From the NCBI GenBank assembly GCA_900548385.1, contig URKJ01000021.1:1-64000 (forward strand): a stretch of DNA of 64,000 bases, in the 5' to 3' direction. The notes beneath the pieces were generated by a model, which saw only the letters and a program-made list of their open reading frames with translations, was not told where the DNA came from and ran no database searches. Origin of the DNA: an uncultured bacterium (GTDB lineage: Bacteria > Verrucomicrobiota > Lentisphaeria > Victivallales > UBA1829). The translations under genes and the position numbers were made by a program. Positions within the stretch are counted from its first letter, which is position 1. Each line of letters starts with the position of its first letter. Of this stretch, positions 33,143 through 42,473 are shown one piece after another.

Positions 33143-34630
33143 ATGACAGAACAGACCGTCAATCAGACGCCGGAATTGAAGCCGGAAGACATTTTCGAAC
33201 AGAGAAAAGCCAAAATCGGAGAATTCGCCAGCGCAGGCTTGAAACCGTTCGGGAAACGTTTCGACGGAGCAATTTCCACGGCAGAAGCGCGTTCTCTCTT
33301 TGTTCCCGATGCCGAACAGCAGCCCAAAGTGAAGATCGCCGGGCGCATGACCGCATTCCGTGCAATGGGAAAAGCCGTATTCGCCGATGTCAAGGACTCC
33401 TCCGGCAGAATGCAGATCTATGTCCAGCGCGATACCGTCGGCGAGGATTTTTACAAACTTTTCAAGCGGTTTGACATCGGCGATATGATCGGTGTCGAGG
33501 GAGAACTCTTTCTAACCAGAACCGGAGAGGTCACGGTCAAGGCAGCCGCCTGCACTCTGCTCTCCAAGTCGCTCCGTCCCCTCCCCGAAAAATATCACGG
33601 GCTCACCGATATGGAAGCACGCTACCGTCAGCGTTATCTCGACCTCATTACGAACGATGAAAGCCGCGCAGTCCTGCAGAAACGTTCCGTTATCATCAAG
33701 GAGATCCGCAATTATCTCGACGAACGCGGCTATATGGAAGTCGAAACGCCGATGCTCCAGTATATTCCCGGCGGAGCTGCAGCGAATCCGTTCAAGACCC
33801 ATTACAATGCGCTTGACACCGACATGTATCTGCGGATCGCCACCGAGCTTTCCCTGAAAAAACTGCTCGTCGGCGGATTTGAAAAAGTCTACGAAATCAA
33901 CCGGAATTTCCGCAATGAAGGCATGGACCGCCGCCACAATCCGGAGTTTACCGCCATTGAACTCTATCAGGCCTACGGCAACTGTGAAACCATGATGGAA
34001 CTGGTGGAAGACCTGATTAAAACCGTCGCAATGCGCGTCAACGGGACTCTGGTCATCAAAGCCGGTGGAAAGGAAATCGATCTCGGCAAGCCGTGGCGCA
34101 GAGCTGCTTACCGCGATCTCGTGAAAGAGGTTGCGGGCGAAAACTGGTTTGAGCTCTCCCGCGAAGAAAAATACGCAAAAGCAAAAGCGCTCGGAACTCA
34201 GGTTCTGCCCGACTGGACCGATCTGGAAATCACCCACGAGATTTATGAAAAACTTGTGGAAGATACCTTGATCGAACCGACGTTCGTGACCCGCCTGCCC
34301 TCAGAACTTGTCCCGCTTGCGAGAAAATGCGAGGACGATCCGACTCTCGTCGACGTTTACGAGCTGGAAATCAACGGACAGGAGATCAGCCCCGGATATA
34401 CCGAGCTCAACGATCCGATCGACCAGCGTCAGCGCTTCATGGATCAGGTGACTCTCTCCGGAAAGGATCCGGCTCAGGCGGTCGACGAGGACTTCCTCAC
34501 AGCGTTGGAATATGGTATGCCGCCGACCGGAGGCATGGGAATGGGTATTGACCGCCTGGTCATGCTGCTGACCGGTGCAGATTCGATCCGGGATGTGATT
34601 CTGTTCCCGCAGCTCCGCCCGCGTCAGTAA
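33143..34630 (+). CDS. lysS: Lysine--tRNA ligase, class II
   Basis: 495 residues, typical length. An N-terminal OB-fold anticodon-binding domain (about 60-160: VKIAGRMTAFRAMGKAVFAD, QIYVQRDTVG) precedes the class II catalytic core. Motif 2 is FRNEGMDRRHNPEFTAIELY and motif 3 is GGMGMGIDRLVMLLT near the C-terminus. It charges tRNA-Lys. Divergent from tyrS, followed by a strong terminator, so probably transcribed alone. Confidence 0.97.
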   Translation: MTEQTVNQTPELKPEDIFEQRKAKIGEFASAGLKPFGKRFDGAISTAEARSLFVPDAEQQPKVKIAGRMTAFRAMGKAVFADVKDSSGRMQIYVQRDTVGEDFYKLFKRFDIGDMIGVEGELFLTRTGEVTVKAAACTLLSKSLRPLPEKYHGLTDMEARYRQRYLDLITNDESRAVLQKRSVIIKEIRNYLDERGYMEVETPMLQYIPGGAAANPFKTHYNALDTDMYLRIATELSLKKLLVGGFEKVYEINRNFRNEGMDRRHNPEFTAIELYQAYGNCETMMELVEDLIKTVAMRVNGTLVIKAGGKEIDLGKPWRRAAYRDLVKEVAGENWFELSREEKYAKAKALGTQVLPDWTDLEITHEIYEKLVEDTLIEPTFVTRLPSELVPLARKCEDDPTLVDVYELEINGQEISPGYTELNDPIDQRQRFMDQVTLSGKDPAQAVDEDFLTALEYGMPPTGGMGMGIDRLVMLLTGADSIRDVILFPQLRPRQ

Positions 34631-34647
34631 TCGTTTTTCAGACACAT

Positions 34648-34689
34648 ACGCCCTGTGATTTTTTGAGAATCACAGGGCGTTTTGTTTTT
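34648..34689 (+). terminator. Rho-independent terminator of lysS
   Basis: A perfect 13-bp stem (ACGCCCTGTGATT and AATCACAGGGCGT, 34648-34660 and 34668-34680) with a 7-nt loop, followed by TTTGTTTTT. It starts 17 nt after the lysS stop. Confidence 0.9.
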
Positions 34690-34816
34690 CATTCTGTTTT
34701 CCTGACCGGACGGACAACGTTTGCAGAGCTGTTCTCTAAACAACGTTCTTCCGGGAAATTACGAATCTTTCACAGATACGTTTCAAACCCGGCATACTGC
34801 CGGATTTGAATCTGCC

Positions 34817-35137
34817 TTATCGGATCTGAGCGCAAATGGTCATCCGGACCGTGTCTGCGGAAACTCCCGCGATTTCAAGAATCTTATTTTTGTTCGTCAT
34901 TCCGGATACAACGCTGACCGCTGATTTCGGACAGCGAAGCAGAGAGGCAAAGAATTCACAGAGGGCGGCATTGGCTTTGCCGTCCACCGGAGGAGCAGTC
35001 AAAGCGATCTTCAACGAACCATCTAAAATACCCGCAATCCTGCAGCGGGACGAGCGCGGCTGCACCCGGCAGGTTATGCGGGTGCAGCCGTTATGATCGG
35101 AAATAACAGCTGACAGTTCCGTTTCCGAAATTGCCAT
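34817..35137 (-). CDS. DUF167 (YggU) family protein
   Basis: 106 residues from ATG 35137, one base past the ftsH stop; a longer frame would run inside ftsH. DUF167 features: CRVQPRSSRCRIAGILDG, then IALTAPPVDGKANAALCEFF, LLRCPKSAVSVVSGMTNKNK and a closing strand. The family is small, widespread and uncharacterised biochemically. It is co-transcribed with ftsH. Confidence 0.85.
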   Translation of the reverse strand: MAISETELSAVISDHNGCTRITCRVQPRSSRCRIAGILDGSLKIALTAPPVDGKANAALCEFFASLLRCPKSAVSVVSGMTNKNKILEIAGVSADTVRMTICAQIR

Positions 35138-35138
35138 T

Positions 35139-37112
35139 TTATTCCGCTTTCGGAGTTTCGGCTCCGGAATCCTGAACGACCGGTTCCTCCCGGTGAACAG
35201 GCGGCATACCGAGAAGTGCACGGATCTCCGCCGCGTCCAGGGTCTCTTTTTCGAGAAGGGCATTTGCCAGTTTGTCGAGTTCATCCCGGTGATCGGTCAG
35301 GATCTTCGTCGCAGTGGCTTTTGCCTCCATGACAAGCCGTTTGACTTCCAGGTCGATTTCACGGGCGGTTTCTTCGCTGAACGACTCGTTACGGGTGATG
35401 TCGCGTCCGAGATAAATGTGATCGGCACGTTCCCCGTACTGAACCACACCGAGCTTGTCGCTCATGCCGTAAGCGCAAACCATCGCTCTGGCAACTTTGG
35501 TTGCATGTTCAATATCAGCCGCGGCACCGCTGGTGATGTCGCCGAGAACGAGCTCTTCGGCAACACGCCCGCCCATTGAGAGCGCCATGGAGTCGAGCAT
35601 TTCCAGACGGCTCTGCGAATAACGGTCCTCATCCGGCATCATCATCGTAACACCAAGAGCGGGACCACGCGGAATGATTGTGACTTTATGCAGGCTCATA
35701 GCGTGTTTACAGTGCAGATTGACGATCGCATGTCCGGCCTCGTGCCACGCGGTGAGACGGCGTTCCCGCTCGGAAATCTTGCGGCTTCTGCGTTCACGTC
35801 CCCAGCAGACTTTATCGCGCGCCTCCTCCAGATCCGCCTGAATCGCGGCCTTGCGGTCGTTGCGGGCGGCAAGCAGGGCTGCTTCATTGATCAGATTCGC
35901 AAGGTCCGCACCGCTGAATCCGGACGTGCTTCTGGCGATGACATCCAAATCCACGGAAGGATCCAGTTTAATATTTTTCGCATGGACATTCAGGATCATG
36001 CGGCGTCCGCGAATATCGGGGAGATCCATCACGATCTGACGGTCAAAACGTCCGGGGCGCAGCAATGCCGGATCGAGCACATCCGCCCGGTTGGTCGCGG
36101 CAAGCACGATCACGCCTTCCTGTGTCTCAAGACCGTCCATTTCCACGAGCATGGCGTTCAAGGTCTGTTCCCGCTCGTCATGACCTCCGCCAATTCCGGT
36201 GAAGCGGGAACGGCCGACCGCATCAATTTCATCAATAAAGATCAGGCACGGCGCATTTTTACGCGCCTGTTCAAACATATCGCGAACACGACTGGCGCCA
36301 ACGCCAACAAACATTTCCACAAAATCCGATCCGCTGATCGCAAAAAACGGAACGTTCGCCTCCCCCGCGACGGCTTTCGCCATCAGGGTTTTACCGGTTC
36401 CCGGAGGACCGAGCAGCAAAGCGCCTTTCGGAATCTTTCCGCCGAGCATTTTGTATTTGAGAGGATCTTTGAGATAATCAACGATCTCCTTTGTTTCCTC
36501 TTTGGCTTCGTCACAGCCGGCAACGTCGTCGAATTTCTTTTTATTTTCATCGGCGGTGATCATGCGGGCACGGCTCTTGCCGAACTGCATGGCGCCTTTT
36601 CCCGCCATTTTCAGCTGACGCGAAAACAGGAAATAGATGAACGCGATGATCAGCATTCCGATCACCAGATTGACGATCAGGTTGGTCCACCAGCTGTCGC
36701 GCTGAAGGACCTCCACCTGTTTCAGTTTGTTCAGTCCCGTCATGATCGCCGGCGTTTTGATCACTCTGGCGGAATAGTAAAGTTTTCCGCCGGTTTTGCC
36801 TGCCGGAAGCGTCAGATCGGTTTCCGACGGAGAGACGGGAGAAGCCTTGAACTCCCCTTTGATGTCCATAACATCGTCGGAATCCGGCGTAATTACAGCG
36901 CTGACCACATTGCCAACCGCCAGATTCTGCTCAAACTCTGTCTGATTCCATTCGATCCGGTTTCCGACGGACGGATTGTATTTGTAAACAAAAAGCGTCA
37001 CCATCATCATGATGACAAGCAGCCAGATGAATACGGACATCGGCGGTCTGCGGGAAGGCAGACCGGACCGGTTCATCGGCGGCGGTGTGTGTTTTTCCGG
37101 TTCATTACTCAT
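35139..37112 (-). CDS. ftsH: ATP-dependent zinc metalloprotease FtsH
   Basis: 657 residues. Two membrane segments (about 25-42 and 146-163) flank a periplasmic domain. The AAA module has Walker A GPPGTGKT at 235-242, Walker B IFIDEIDAVG around 290-300 and the second region of homology ATNRADVLDPALLRPGRFDR. The peptidase has HEAGH at 457-461. FtsH degrades damaged membrane proteins and regulators such as LpxC or sigma-32 in other bacteria. The C-terminal tail is Pro/Glu-rich. It is upstream of the DUF167 gene on the same strand. Confidence 0.97.
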   Translation of the reverse strand: MSNEPEKHTPPPMNRSGLPSRRPPMSVFIWLLVIMMMVTLFVYKYNPSVGNRIEWNQTEFEQNLAVGNVVSAVITPDSDDVMDIKGEFKASPVSPSETDLTLPAGKTGGKLYYSARVIKTPAIMTGLNKLKQVEVLQRDSWWTNLIVNLVIGMLIIAFIYFLFSRQLKMAGKGAMQFGKSRARMITADENKKKFDDVAGCDEAKEETKEIVDYLKDPLKYKMLGGKIPKGALLLGPPGTGKTLMAKAVAGEANVPFFAISGSDFVEMFVGVGASRVRDMFEQARKNAPCLIFIDEIDAVGRSRFTGIGGGHDEREQTLNAMLVEMDGLETQEGVIVLAATNRADVLDPALLRPGRFDRQIVMDLPDIRGRRMILNVHAKNIKLDPSVDLDVIARSTSGFSGADLANLINEAALLAARNDRKAAIQADLEEARDKVCWGRERRSRKISERERRLTAWHEAGHAIVNLHCKHAMSLHKVTIIPRGPALGVTMMMPDEDRYSQSRLEMLDSMALSMGGRVAEELVLGDITSGAAADIEHATKVARAMVCAYGMSDKLGVVQYGERADHIYLGRDITRNESFSEETAREIDLEVKRLVMEAKATATKILTDHRDELDKLANALLEKETLDAAEIRALLGMPPVHREEPVVQDSGAETPKAE

Positions 37113-37139
37113 TCGTTTTTACCTTTTCTCTCTTACACT

Positions 37140-37187
37140 GGAACGGAGCGTTCCGTGTATTTTTCTTAATATACGGCGATAACGCCG
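37140..37187 (-). promoter_or_regulatory. ftsH leader with two inverted repeats
   Basis: On the minus strand a -10-like TATATT (37168-37173) is directly preceded by CGGCG-TTAT-CGCCG (37174-37187) and followed in the leader by GGAACG-CTC-CGTTCC (37140-37154). No good -35 box is seen at the proper distance. The palindromes could bind a regulator or fold in the mRNA. Confidence 0.4.
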
Positions 37188-37243
37188 GAAAAAAACCGAC
37201 GCCTATGCAATGATTCATCAGGGGGAGATGAAAACAGCGTATT

Positions 37244-37762
37244 TTATTTTTTGGACAGCAGAATCACGACGAACGCAATGCCGGCAATGATCAGCAGGGT
37301 CAACAGACCGAGCAGAGCAATAATCACAATGGGAACCCAGCTTTTCTTCTGGCTTCTGCCCTGTGATACTGTTTCCAGGCGCTGAAGGGTGGAAGTCCCC
37401 ACAGTCGACGTGGAAGTAATGTCGATCTTCGTCATGGTTTTCAGTTCGCGGGTACTGCTTTTTTCCTGGCAGTCATACAGCATTTCCACGTTTCCGAGCT
37501 GGATCATATCCGAACTTTTCAATTCAACATCTTCCGTAACCGGCACATTATTGACTTTTGAGCCGTTGGTGGAATTACGGTCCCGCAGAATATAGGTGGC
37601 TCCTTTTTTGATAAAATCAGCGTGATAAGAACTGATGGACGGGTCCTTGATGCAGATATCCCGCGCGTCAACGCGTCCGGCTGTATGCAAATCCTTGGTC
37701 AATTCAAAGACTTTTCCTCTGAACTGTTCCGACAAAACAATCAATTTTGGTGTTTCAGACAT
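37244..37762 (-). CDS. Tail-anchored FHA domain protein
   Basis: 172 residues. FHA domain at about 8-95 with the conserved residues: AGR at 28-30, SSYHADF, and DRNSTNGSKVN. FHA domains bind phosphothreonine peptides. A Ser/Thr-rich linker (TSTSTVGTSTLQRLETVSQG) may itself be phosphorylated. A single C-terminal membrane helix (VPIVIIALLGLLTLLIIAGI) leaves the FHA domain in the cytoplasm. Monocistronic, with its own strong promoter. The partner kinase is not in this window. Confidence 0.92.
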   Translation of the reverse strand: MSETPKLIVLSEQFRGKVFELTKDLHTAGRVDARDICIKDPSISSYHADFIKKGATYILRDRNSTNGSKVNNVPVTEDVELKSSDMIQLGNVEMLYDCQEKSSTRELKTMTKIDITSTSTVGTSTLQRLETVSQGRSQKKSWVPIVIIALLGLLTLLIIAGIAFVVILLSKK

Positions 37763-37809
37763 GGCAACTCCTCATAGGCTTGCTGTTACGCAAATTACTG
37801 TCACCCCGG

Positions 37810-37838
37810 AACATAACGCTATTTAGCCCCGTTGTCAA
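37810..37838 (-). promoter_or_regulatory. Promoter of the FHA gene
   Basis: Minus strand TTGACA (37833-37838, perfect -35), 17-nt spacer, TATGTT (37810-37815). The leader to ATG 37762 is about 40 nt, with GAGGAG as ribosome site. Confidence 0.75.
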
Positions 37839-37891
37839 TCGGAAAAACAAGAAAAAAATGAAAAAAAACAGGATTTTATTTTATTTTTTTC

Positions 37892-37920
37892 AAAAAAAGG
37901 ACTGGAAAATTTGCCAGTCC
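37892..37920 (-). terminator. Terminator-like hairpin pointing away from tig
   Basis: GGACTGG (37899-37905) and CCAGTCC (37914-37920) form a 7-bp stem with an 8-nt loop; on the minus strand it is followed by seven T (37892-37898). It has the form of an intrinsic terminator for minus-strand transcription, yet no minus-strand gene ends here: tig lies on the plus strand. Confidence 0.55.
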
Positions 37921-37998
37921 GGGCTATATTCATAAGTTCAGTAGTTTTTTAACAACACGCTTTGTGTCAAAACGTAAACATAATGAAAGGTGGATCAG

Positions 37999-39321
37999 AT
38001 GTCTGCTGACTCTTTGAAAAACGCGATTCAAGTCGAATACAAGGAAACTGCGCCCTGCACTCAGGAGGTCGCGGTGAAAGTCCCTGCCGCGGAAGTTGAA
38101 AAAACTTTTAATGATATTGTCAAAGAAGTTTCCCGTGAAGTTCAGATTCAGGGATTCCGCAAGGGCAAAGTTCCCGCCGCGATCGTAAAAGCGCGCTTTG
38201 CGCAGAACATCGTCGAAGATGCCGCCAAACAGCTTCAGAATGCCGCAATCGAAAAGGTTCAGAGCGAACGCGATCTCGTTGCGGTTACCGCTCTTGACGA
38301 CGACAAGAAAGCTCCGGAAGCCAAACAGGAATACAGCTTCAAAATCACGATCGAAGTCGCTCCCGAAATCAATCTTCCGGATTACAAAAAGCTCTCCATC
38401 GAAGTGCCGAAAGGCGAAGATGCTGCAAAGCTGATCGAAGAACGCATTGCGAACTTGAAAGATATTTATGCGGATGACGTCAAAGTCGAAACGGAATCCG
38501 TCAGCGGCGACATGCTGAAAGTTTCCTATGAATCCGATTTTGTTCCGGCGGAAGACGCCTCTCCCGCTCTCAAACGCATGGCGAAAGCCGATGAGGCATG
38601 GATCTGGCTGCATGATCCCGAATACGTTCCCGGCGCGAATGCCGCTCTGACCGGAGCCAAAGCCGGCGACGTCAAAGAGTTTACCTCCGAATTCCCCGCC
38701 GACTGGCGCGAATCCGGACTTGCCGGAAAAACGGTCAAATACACCGTTAAAATCAACGAAGTCCAGCGCAAGCAGCCGATCACCGACGATGCGGTTCTGG
38801 CGGAAAAACTGCACATGGAATCGTTTGACAAGCTCAAAGAAGAGATCAGCAAATCCATTGACGCCAAGATCGAAAGCGACCGCAAAAACGCTGCCCGTGA
38901 AAAAGTTCTTGACATCCTGATGGAAAAAGCCGGTGATTTCACCCTGCCGAAATCCATCCTTGACGGGGAAACCGAACGGGAATTCACCAAGCTCGCCAAT
39001 CAGCTTGTCCGCAGCGAAGCAGATGTTGAAAAATTCAAATCCGAAAAAGACAAACATCTGGAAGAAGCCAAAAAAGAGGCGGAAAAGAATCTGAAACGCT
39101 TCTTCGTCATCAAGAAAATTGCGACGGCGGAAAAAGTCGAAGTTTCCAAGAATGAGTTTGATAACCAGATCAAACAGATGAGCTCCTATTTCGGCTACAA
39201 GGAAAAGGATGTTCTGAAAGCCATTCAGCGCAACGGCGCGATCGGAGAAATCCACGCGGACCTCCTCACCGGAAAGGTCCTTGATCACATCGTTGCAACC
39301 GCGGACATCAAAGAAATCTGA
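37999..39321 (+). CDS. tig: Trigger factor
   Basis: 440 residues from ATG 37999 (AAAGGTGGATCAG ahead); a GTG nine bases upstream lies within that ribosome site. N-terminal ribosome-docking domain with GFRKGKVP (classical GFRxGK loop), a peptidyl-prolyl isomerase-like middle, and a long helical C-terminal chaperone part. In the isomerase domain the FKBP signature is weak, so isomerase activity is doubtful. Trigger factor meets nascent chains at the ribosome exit. First gene of the usual tig-clpP-clpX order. Confidence 0.95.
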   Translation: MSADSLKNAIQVEYKETAPCTQEVAVKVPAAEVEKTFNDIVKEVSREVQIQGFRKGKVPAAIVKARFAQNIVEDAAKQLQNAAIEKVQSERDLVAVTALDDDKKAPEAKQEYSFKITIEVAPEINLPDYKKLSIEVPKGEDAAKLIEERIANLKDIYADDVKVETESVSGDMLKVSYESDFVPAEDASPALKRMAKADEAWIWLHDPEYVPGANAALTGAKAGDVKEFTSEFPADWRESGLAGKTVKYTVKINEVQRKQPITDDAVLAEKLHMESFDKLKEEISKSIDAKIESDRKNAAREKVLDILMEKAGDFTLPKSILDGETEREFTKLANQLVRSEADVEKFKSEKDKHLEEAKKEAEKNLKRFFVIKKIATAEKVEVSKNEFDNQIKQMSSYFGYKEKDVLKAIQRNGAIGEIHADLLTGKVLDHIVATADIKEI

Positions 39322-39359
39322 GTCCGTTTAAACGAGTTATTCAAGAAAGAGAGAATCGC

Positions 39360-39959
39360 ATGATAAAAAATTCAATGCTTGTTCCCATGGTCGTCGAACA
39401 GACCGGTCAGGGGGAACGCGGATATGATATTTATTCCCGTCTGCTGAAAGACCGGATCATCCTTCTCGGCACCCCGATTGACGACACCGTGGCAAATCTG
39501 ATTGTTGCGGAACTGCTCTATCTCCAGTCGGAAGACCCGAAAAAAGATATTGATCTTTATATCAACAGTCCCGGCGGGGTCATCACCTCCGGACTCGCGA
39601 TTCTCGACTGCATGAAAGTGATTTCCTGCGACGTCAAGACCTACTGCGTCGGTCAGGCCGCGAGCATGGCGGCAGTCTTGCTCTGTGCGGGCGCCAAAGG
39701 CAAACGGTTCGCCCTGCCCAACGCACGGGTCATGATCCATCAGCCGCGCGGCGGATCCGAGGGAACCGCCGCGGACATAGACATTCAGGCGAAGGAGATC
39801 CTTGCCATGAGAAGCAAACTGAACAAGATCATCGCGGACGCGACCGGACAGACGGTCCAGAAAGTTTCGCGCGACACCGACCGCGACTATTTCATGTCCG
39901 CGGAAGAAGCGTTGAAATACGGTATTGTTGACAGCATCATTCCACACCGCGCAATCTGA
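39360..39959 (+). CDS. clpP: ATP-dependent Clp protease proteolytic subunit
   Basis: 199 residues. Catalytic triad by position: Ser102 in GQAASMAAVLLCAG, His127 in NARVMIHQPRGG, Asp176 in DRDYFMSAEEALKYG. The N-terminus LVPMVVEQTGQGERGYDIYS is the classical processing region. It forms the tetradecameric barrel fed by ClpX, encoded 10 nt downstream. Confidence 0.97.
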   Translation: MIKNSMLVPMVVEQTGQGERGYDIYSRLLKDRIILLGTPIDDTVANLIVAELLYLQSEDPKKDIDLYINSPGGVITSGLAILDCMKVISCDVKTYCVGQAASMAAVLLCAGAKGKRFALPNARVMIHQPRGGSEGTAADIDIQAKEILAMRSKLNKIIADATGQTVQKVSRDTDRDYFMSAEEALKYGIVDSIIPHRAI

Positions 39960-39969
39960 GAGGCTTTGA

Positions 39970-41274
39970 ATGGCGAACGATAAATTCGACAACGAAATCC
40001 CCCATTGTTCATTCTGCGGGCGTGGGGCGGATGATCCGGGCGTGGGACAGATCGTCTCCAGTCCGCTCGGCGCTTCCATCTGCTCCGAATGCCTGAAAGC
40101 ATGCGAAGAAGTACTGAATCCGTCACAGAAGAAGAAAGTAAAAGCGGCGGAAAGCACCAAAGATCCCATCGCGGAACTCAAAGTGCCCAAACCGGCGGAG
40201 ATCAAAGCGGAACTCGACAAATTCGTGATCGGACAGAACGATGCGAAAAAGATTCTTTCCGTTGCCGTGCACAATCATTACAAGCGGCTTCAGACACATT
40301 CCCCGTCCATTGCGGACGACGGCGTGGATATTGAAAAAAGCAATGTCCTGCTGATCGGTCCCACCGGATGCGGAAAAACCCTGCTTGCCCGCACGATGGC
40401 AAAACTGCTCGACGTGCCGTTCTGTATCGCCGACGCAACCACGCTGACCGAAGCGGGATATGTCGGAGAAGATGTGGAAAACATCATTCTCCGTCTGCTC
40501 CAGGCTGCGGACGGCGATGTCGCCCGCGCACAGATCGGCATCATCTATGTGGATGAAATCGACAAGATCGCGAAGAAGAGCGAAAACGTTTCCATTACCA
40601 GGGACGTTTCCGGCGAAGGCGTGCAGCAGGCTTTGCTGAAAATTCTGGAAGGCACGATTGCCAATGTTCCCCCGAAAGGCGGACGCAAACATCCGAATCA
40701 GGACTATATTCAGGTGGACACCACCAATATTCTGTTCATCTGCGGCGGCGCGTTCGTGGGGCTTGACAAAATCATTCAGCGGCGGATCGGCAAACGGGTC
40801 CTCGGCTTCAACCGGCAGCAGTCGGATGTTCAGCAGGCGATTGAGCTGGACAGCTCCAAGGCGCTTGCCCATGCCGAACCGGAAGATCTCGTCCGTTACG
40901 GTGTGATACCGGAATTCATCGGGCGGCTTCCCGTTGTAACAGCGCTCCAGCCTCTCAACAAAGAGGATTTGATGAAAATTCTCGTCGAACCGAAAAATGC
41001 GATTACCAAGCAGTATGAAAAACTGCTGGCGATGGAAGGCGTGAAACTTGTGTTCGAACGGGATGCCTTGGAAGCCATTGCGCAGAAAGCCTGCGATAAA
41101 GGGACCGGAGCCCGCGGTCTCCGTTCCATCATTGAAAAACTGATGCTTGACATGATGTTCGACCTGCCGTCGCGCAGCGATGTCGAAACCTGCGTCATTA
41201 CGCGTAAAACGGTGGAATCCGGCGAACCGGAACTCATCAAACGCAAAATCAGAACACCCCGAAAGAGTGTTTGA
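39970..41274 (+). CDS. clpX: ATP-dependent Clp protease ATP-binding subunit ClpX
   Basis: 434 residues. The N-terminal Zn4Cys dimer domain uses Cys13, Cys16, Cys38 and Cys41. Walker A is GPTGCGKT, followed by the Walker B region IIYVDEIDKIAKK. The RKH-type pore loop region and IGF-like ClpP-docking loop (IGKRVLGF) are both present. It unfolds tagged substrates and threads them into ClpP. Confidence 0.97.
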   Translation: MANDKFDNEIPHCSFCGRGADDPGVGQIVSSPLGASICSECLKACEEVLNPSQKKKVKAAESTKDPIAELKVPKPAEIKAELDKFVIGQNDAKKILSVAVHNHYKRLQTHSPSIADDGVDIEKSNVLLIGPTGCGKTLLARTMAKLLDVPFCIADATTLTEAGYVGEDVENIILRLLQAADGDVARAQIGIIYVDEIDKIAKKSENVSITRDVSGEGVQQALLKILEGTIANVPPKGGRKHPNQDYIQVDTTNILFICGGAFVGLDKIIQRRIGKRVLGFNRQQSDVQQAIELDSSKALAHAEPEDLVRYGVIPEFIGRLPVVTALQPLNKEDLMKILVEPKNAITKQYEKLLAMEGVKLVFERDALEAIAQKACDKGTGARGLRSIIEKLMLDMMFDLPSRSDVETCVITRKTVESGEPELIKRKIRTPRKSV

Positions 41275-41280
41275 ATCCTC

Positions 41281-41309
41281 CGTGCGGTTCCGGTTGTCAG
41301 AACCGCACG
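41281..41309 (+). terminator. Hairpin after clpX
   Basis: CGTGCGGTTC and GAACCGCACG make a perfect 10-bp stem with a 9-nt loop, six bases past the clpX stop. Only a weak T-run follows (GTAATTTATT), so it may attenuate rather than fully stop transcription into proB 22 nt further on. Confidence 0.6.
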
Positions 41310-41330
41310 GTAATTTATTGAGATAAGATC

Positions 41331-42470
41331 ATGGAAAAGAACATTCAGATCCGAAAAGAGTTGGTTTCATCCTGTAAACGTATTGTTATCAAAGCCGGAA
41401 CCCGTCTGCTGACCGATCCGGAAGCATTGGCGCTTCTGATCCGGCAGATCAAAAGCGTCCGGGATTCGGGAATTCAGGTTCTTTTGGTTTCTTCCGGAGC
41501 GGTCGGCACCGGAATGCGGACCCTCGGCCTCAGGAAGCGTCCGCGCAAACTCTCCGAGGTTCAGGCACTGGCGGCAATCGGGCAGATCCGCCTGATGTCC
41601 GTTTATGAAGCGGAGTGTGAGCGTCTCGGTTTTCATGCGGCACAGATTCTGCTTACGGCGGACGATCTCCGTTCCCGTGAACGTCATCTGAACGCTCTTA
41701 ACTGTATTGAGGCGCTGCTGGCTCAGGATATTTTGCCGATCATCAACGAAAACGATCCGATATCCGTTGATGAACTGAAATTCGGCGACAACGATATTCT
41801 TGCGGCCCTGTTGGCATCCATGACCCGTTCCGATCTGGCAATTATTCTGACCACGGTGGACGGACTCATGCGTCCGAATCCGGATGGTACGCTGGGCGAG
41901 CGCATTTCGCTCGTTCAGGGAGTAACCGACGAACAGCGCAGCATGGCAAACGGAACCGATGACGCCAGTATGTCCATCGGCGGTATGAAATCGAAGCTCC
42001 GCTGTGCGGAAATCCTCAATTCCGCGGGGGAATGTCTTTGGATTGCTTCCGGCAAAGACCCGCATGTGATCGAAAAGATCTTCAACGGAGAAGACGTCGG
42101 CACGGTCTTCATCCCGAAACACCGGGCCAAAGTCGAATCGAAAAAACGCTGGATCGCCACGTTCGCCAGAACCAGCGGAAAACTGATCGTCGACTCCGGC
42201 GCGGTCCGCGCTCTGGAAACCCACGGGAGCAGTCTGCTGCCGGCCGGATTGAAATTCGTTCAGGGAACTTTCAAACGCGGAAGCGTTGTGGAAATATGTT
42301 CACTGGAAGGAGAAACCATCGGCAAAGGACTCGTCAATTTCAGTTCCGAGGATTGCACCCGTCTGATCGGCTGTCAGAGCGCGAAAATCCATGATATACT
42401 CCGCAGCGACGCCGATCATGAACTCATTCACCGCAACAATATGGCAATCCTCAAAGACGCGGAAGAATAA
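41331..42470 (+). CDS. proB: Glutamate 5-kinase
   Basis: 379 residues: an amino-acid kinase domain (KAGTRLLTD, VSSGAVGTGMRTLG, IINENDPISVDELKFGDND, TDDASMSIGGMKSK) and a C-terminal PUA domain from about 285 (GKLIVDSGAVRALETHGSSL). It phosphorylates glutamate in the first step of proline synthesis; proA is not in this window. It lies between clpX and miaB with short gaps on the same strand. Confidence 0.95.
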   Translation: MEKNIQIRKELVSSCKRIVIKAGTRLLTDPEALALLIRQIKSVRDSGIQVLLVSSGAVGTGMRTLGLRKRPRKLSEVQALAAIGQIRLMSVYEAECERLGFHAAQILLTADDLRSRERHLNALNCIEALLAQDILPIINENDPISVDELKFGDNDILAALLASMTRSDLAIILTTVDGLMRPNPDGTLGERISLVQGVTDEQRSMANGTDDASMSIGGMKSKLRCAEILNSAGECLWIASGKDPHVIEKIFNGEDVGTVFIPKHRAKVESKKRWIATFARTSGKLIVDSGAVRALETHGSSLLPAGLKFVQGTFKRGSVVEICSLEGETIGKGLVNFSSEDCTRLIGCQSAKIHDILRSDADHELIHRNNMAILKDAEE

Positions 42471-42473
42471 GCC

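Noticed and set aside
35688..37169. A 493-codon plus-strand open frame across ftsH
   Set aside because: Antisense shadow of ftsH; His/Arg/Phe-rich, no ribosome site.
37930..39288. A 452-codon minus-strand open frame across tig
   Set aside because: Mirror frame of trigger factor with Phe/Gly/Asp-rich repetitive composition; no domain. The terminator at 37892 alone does not justify a gene.
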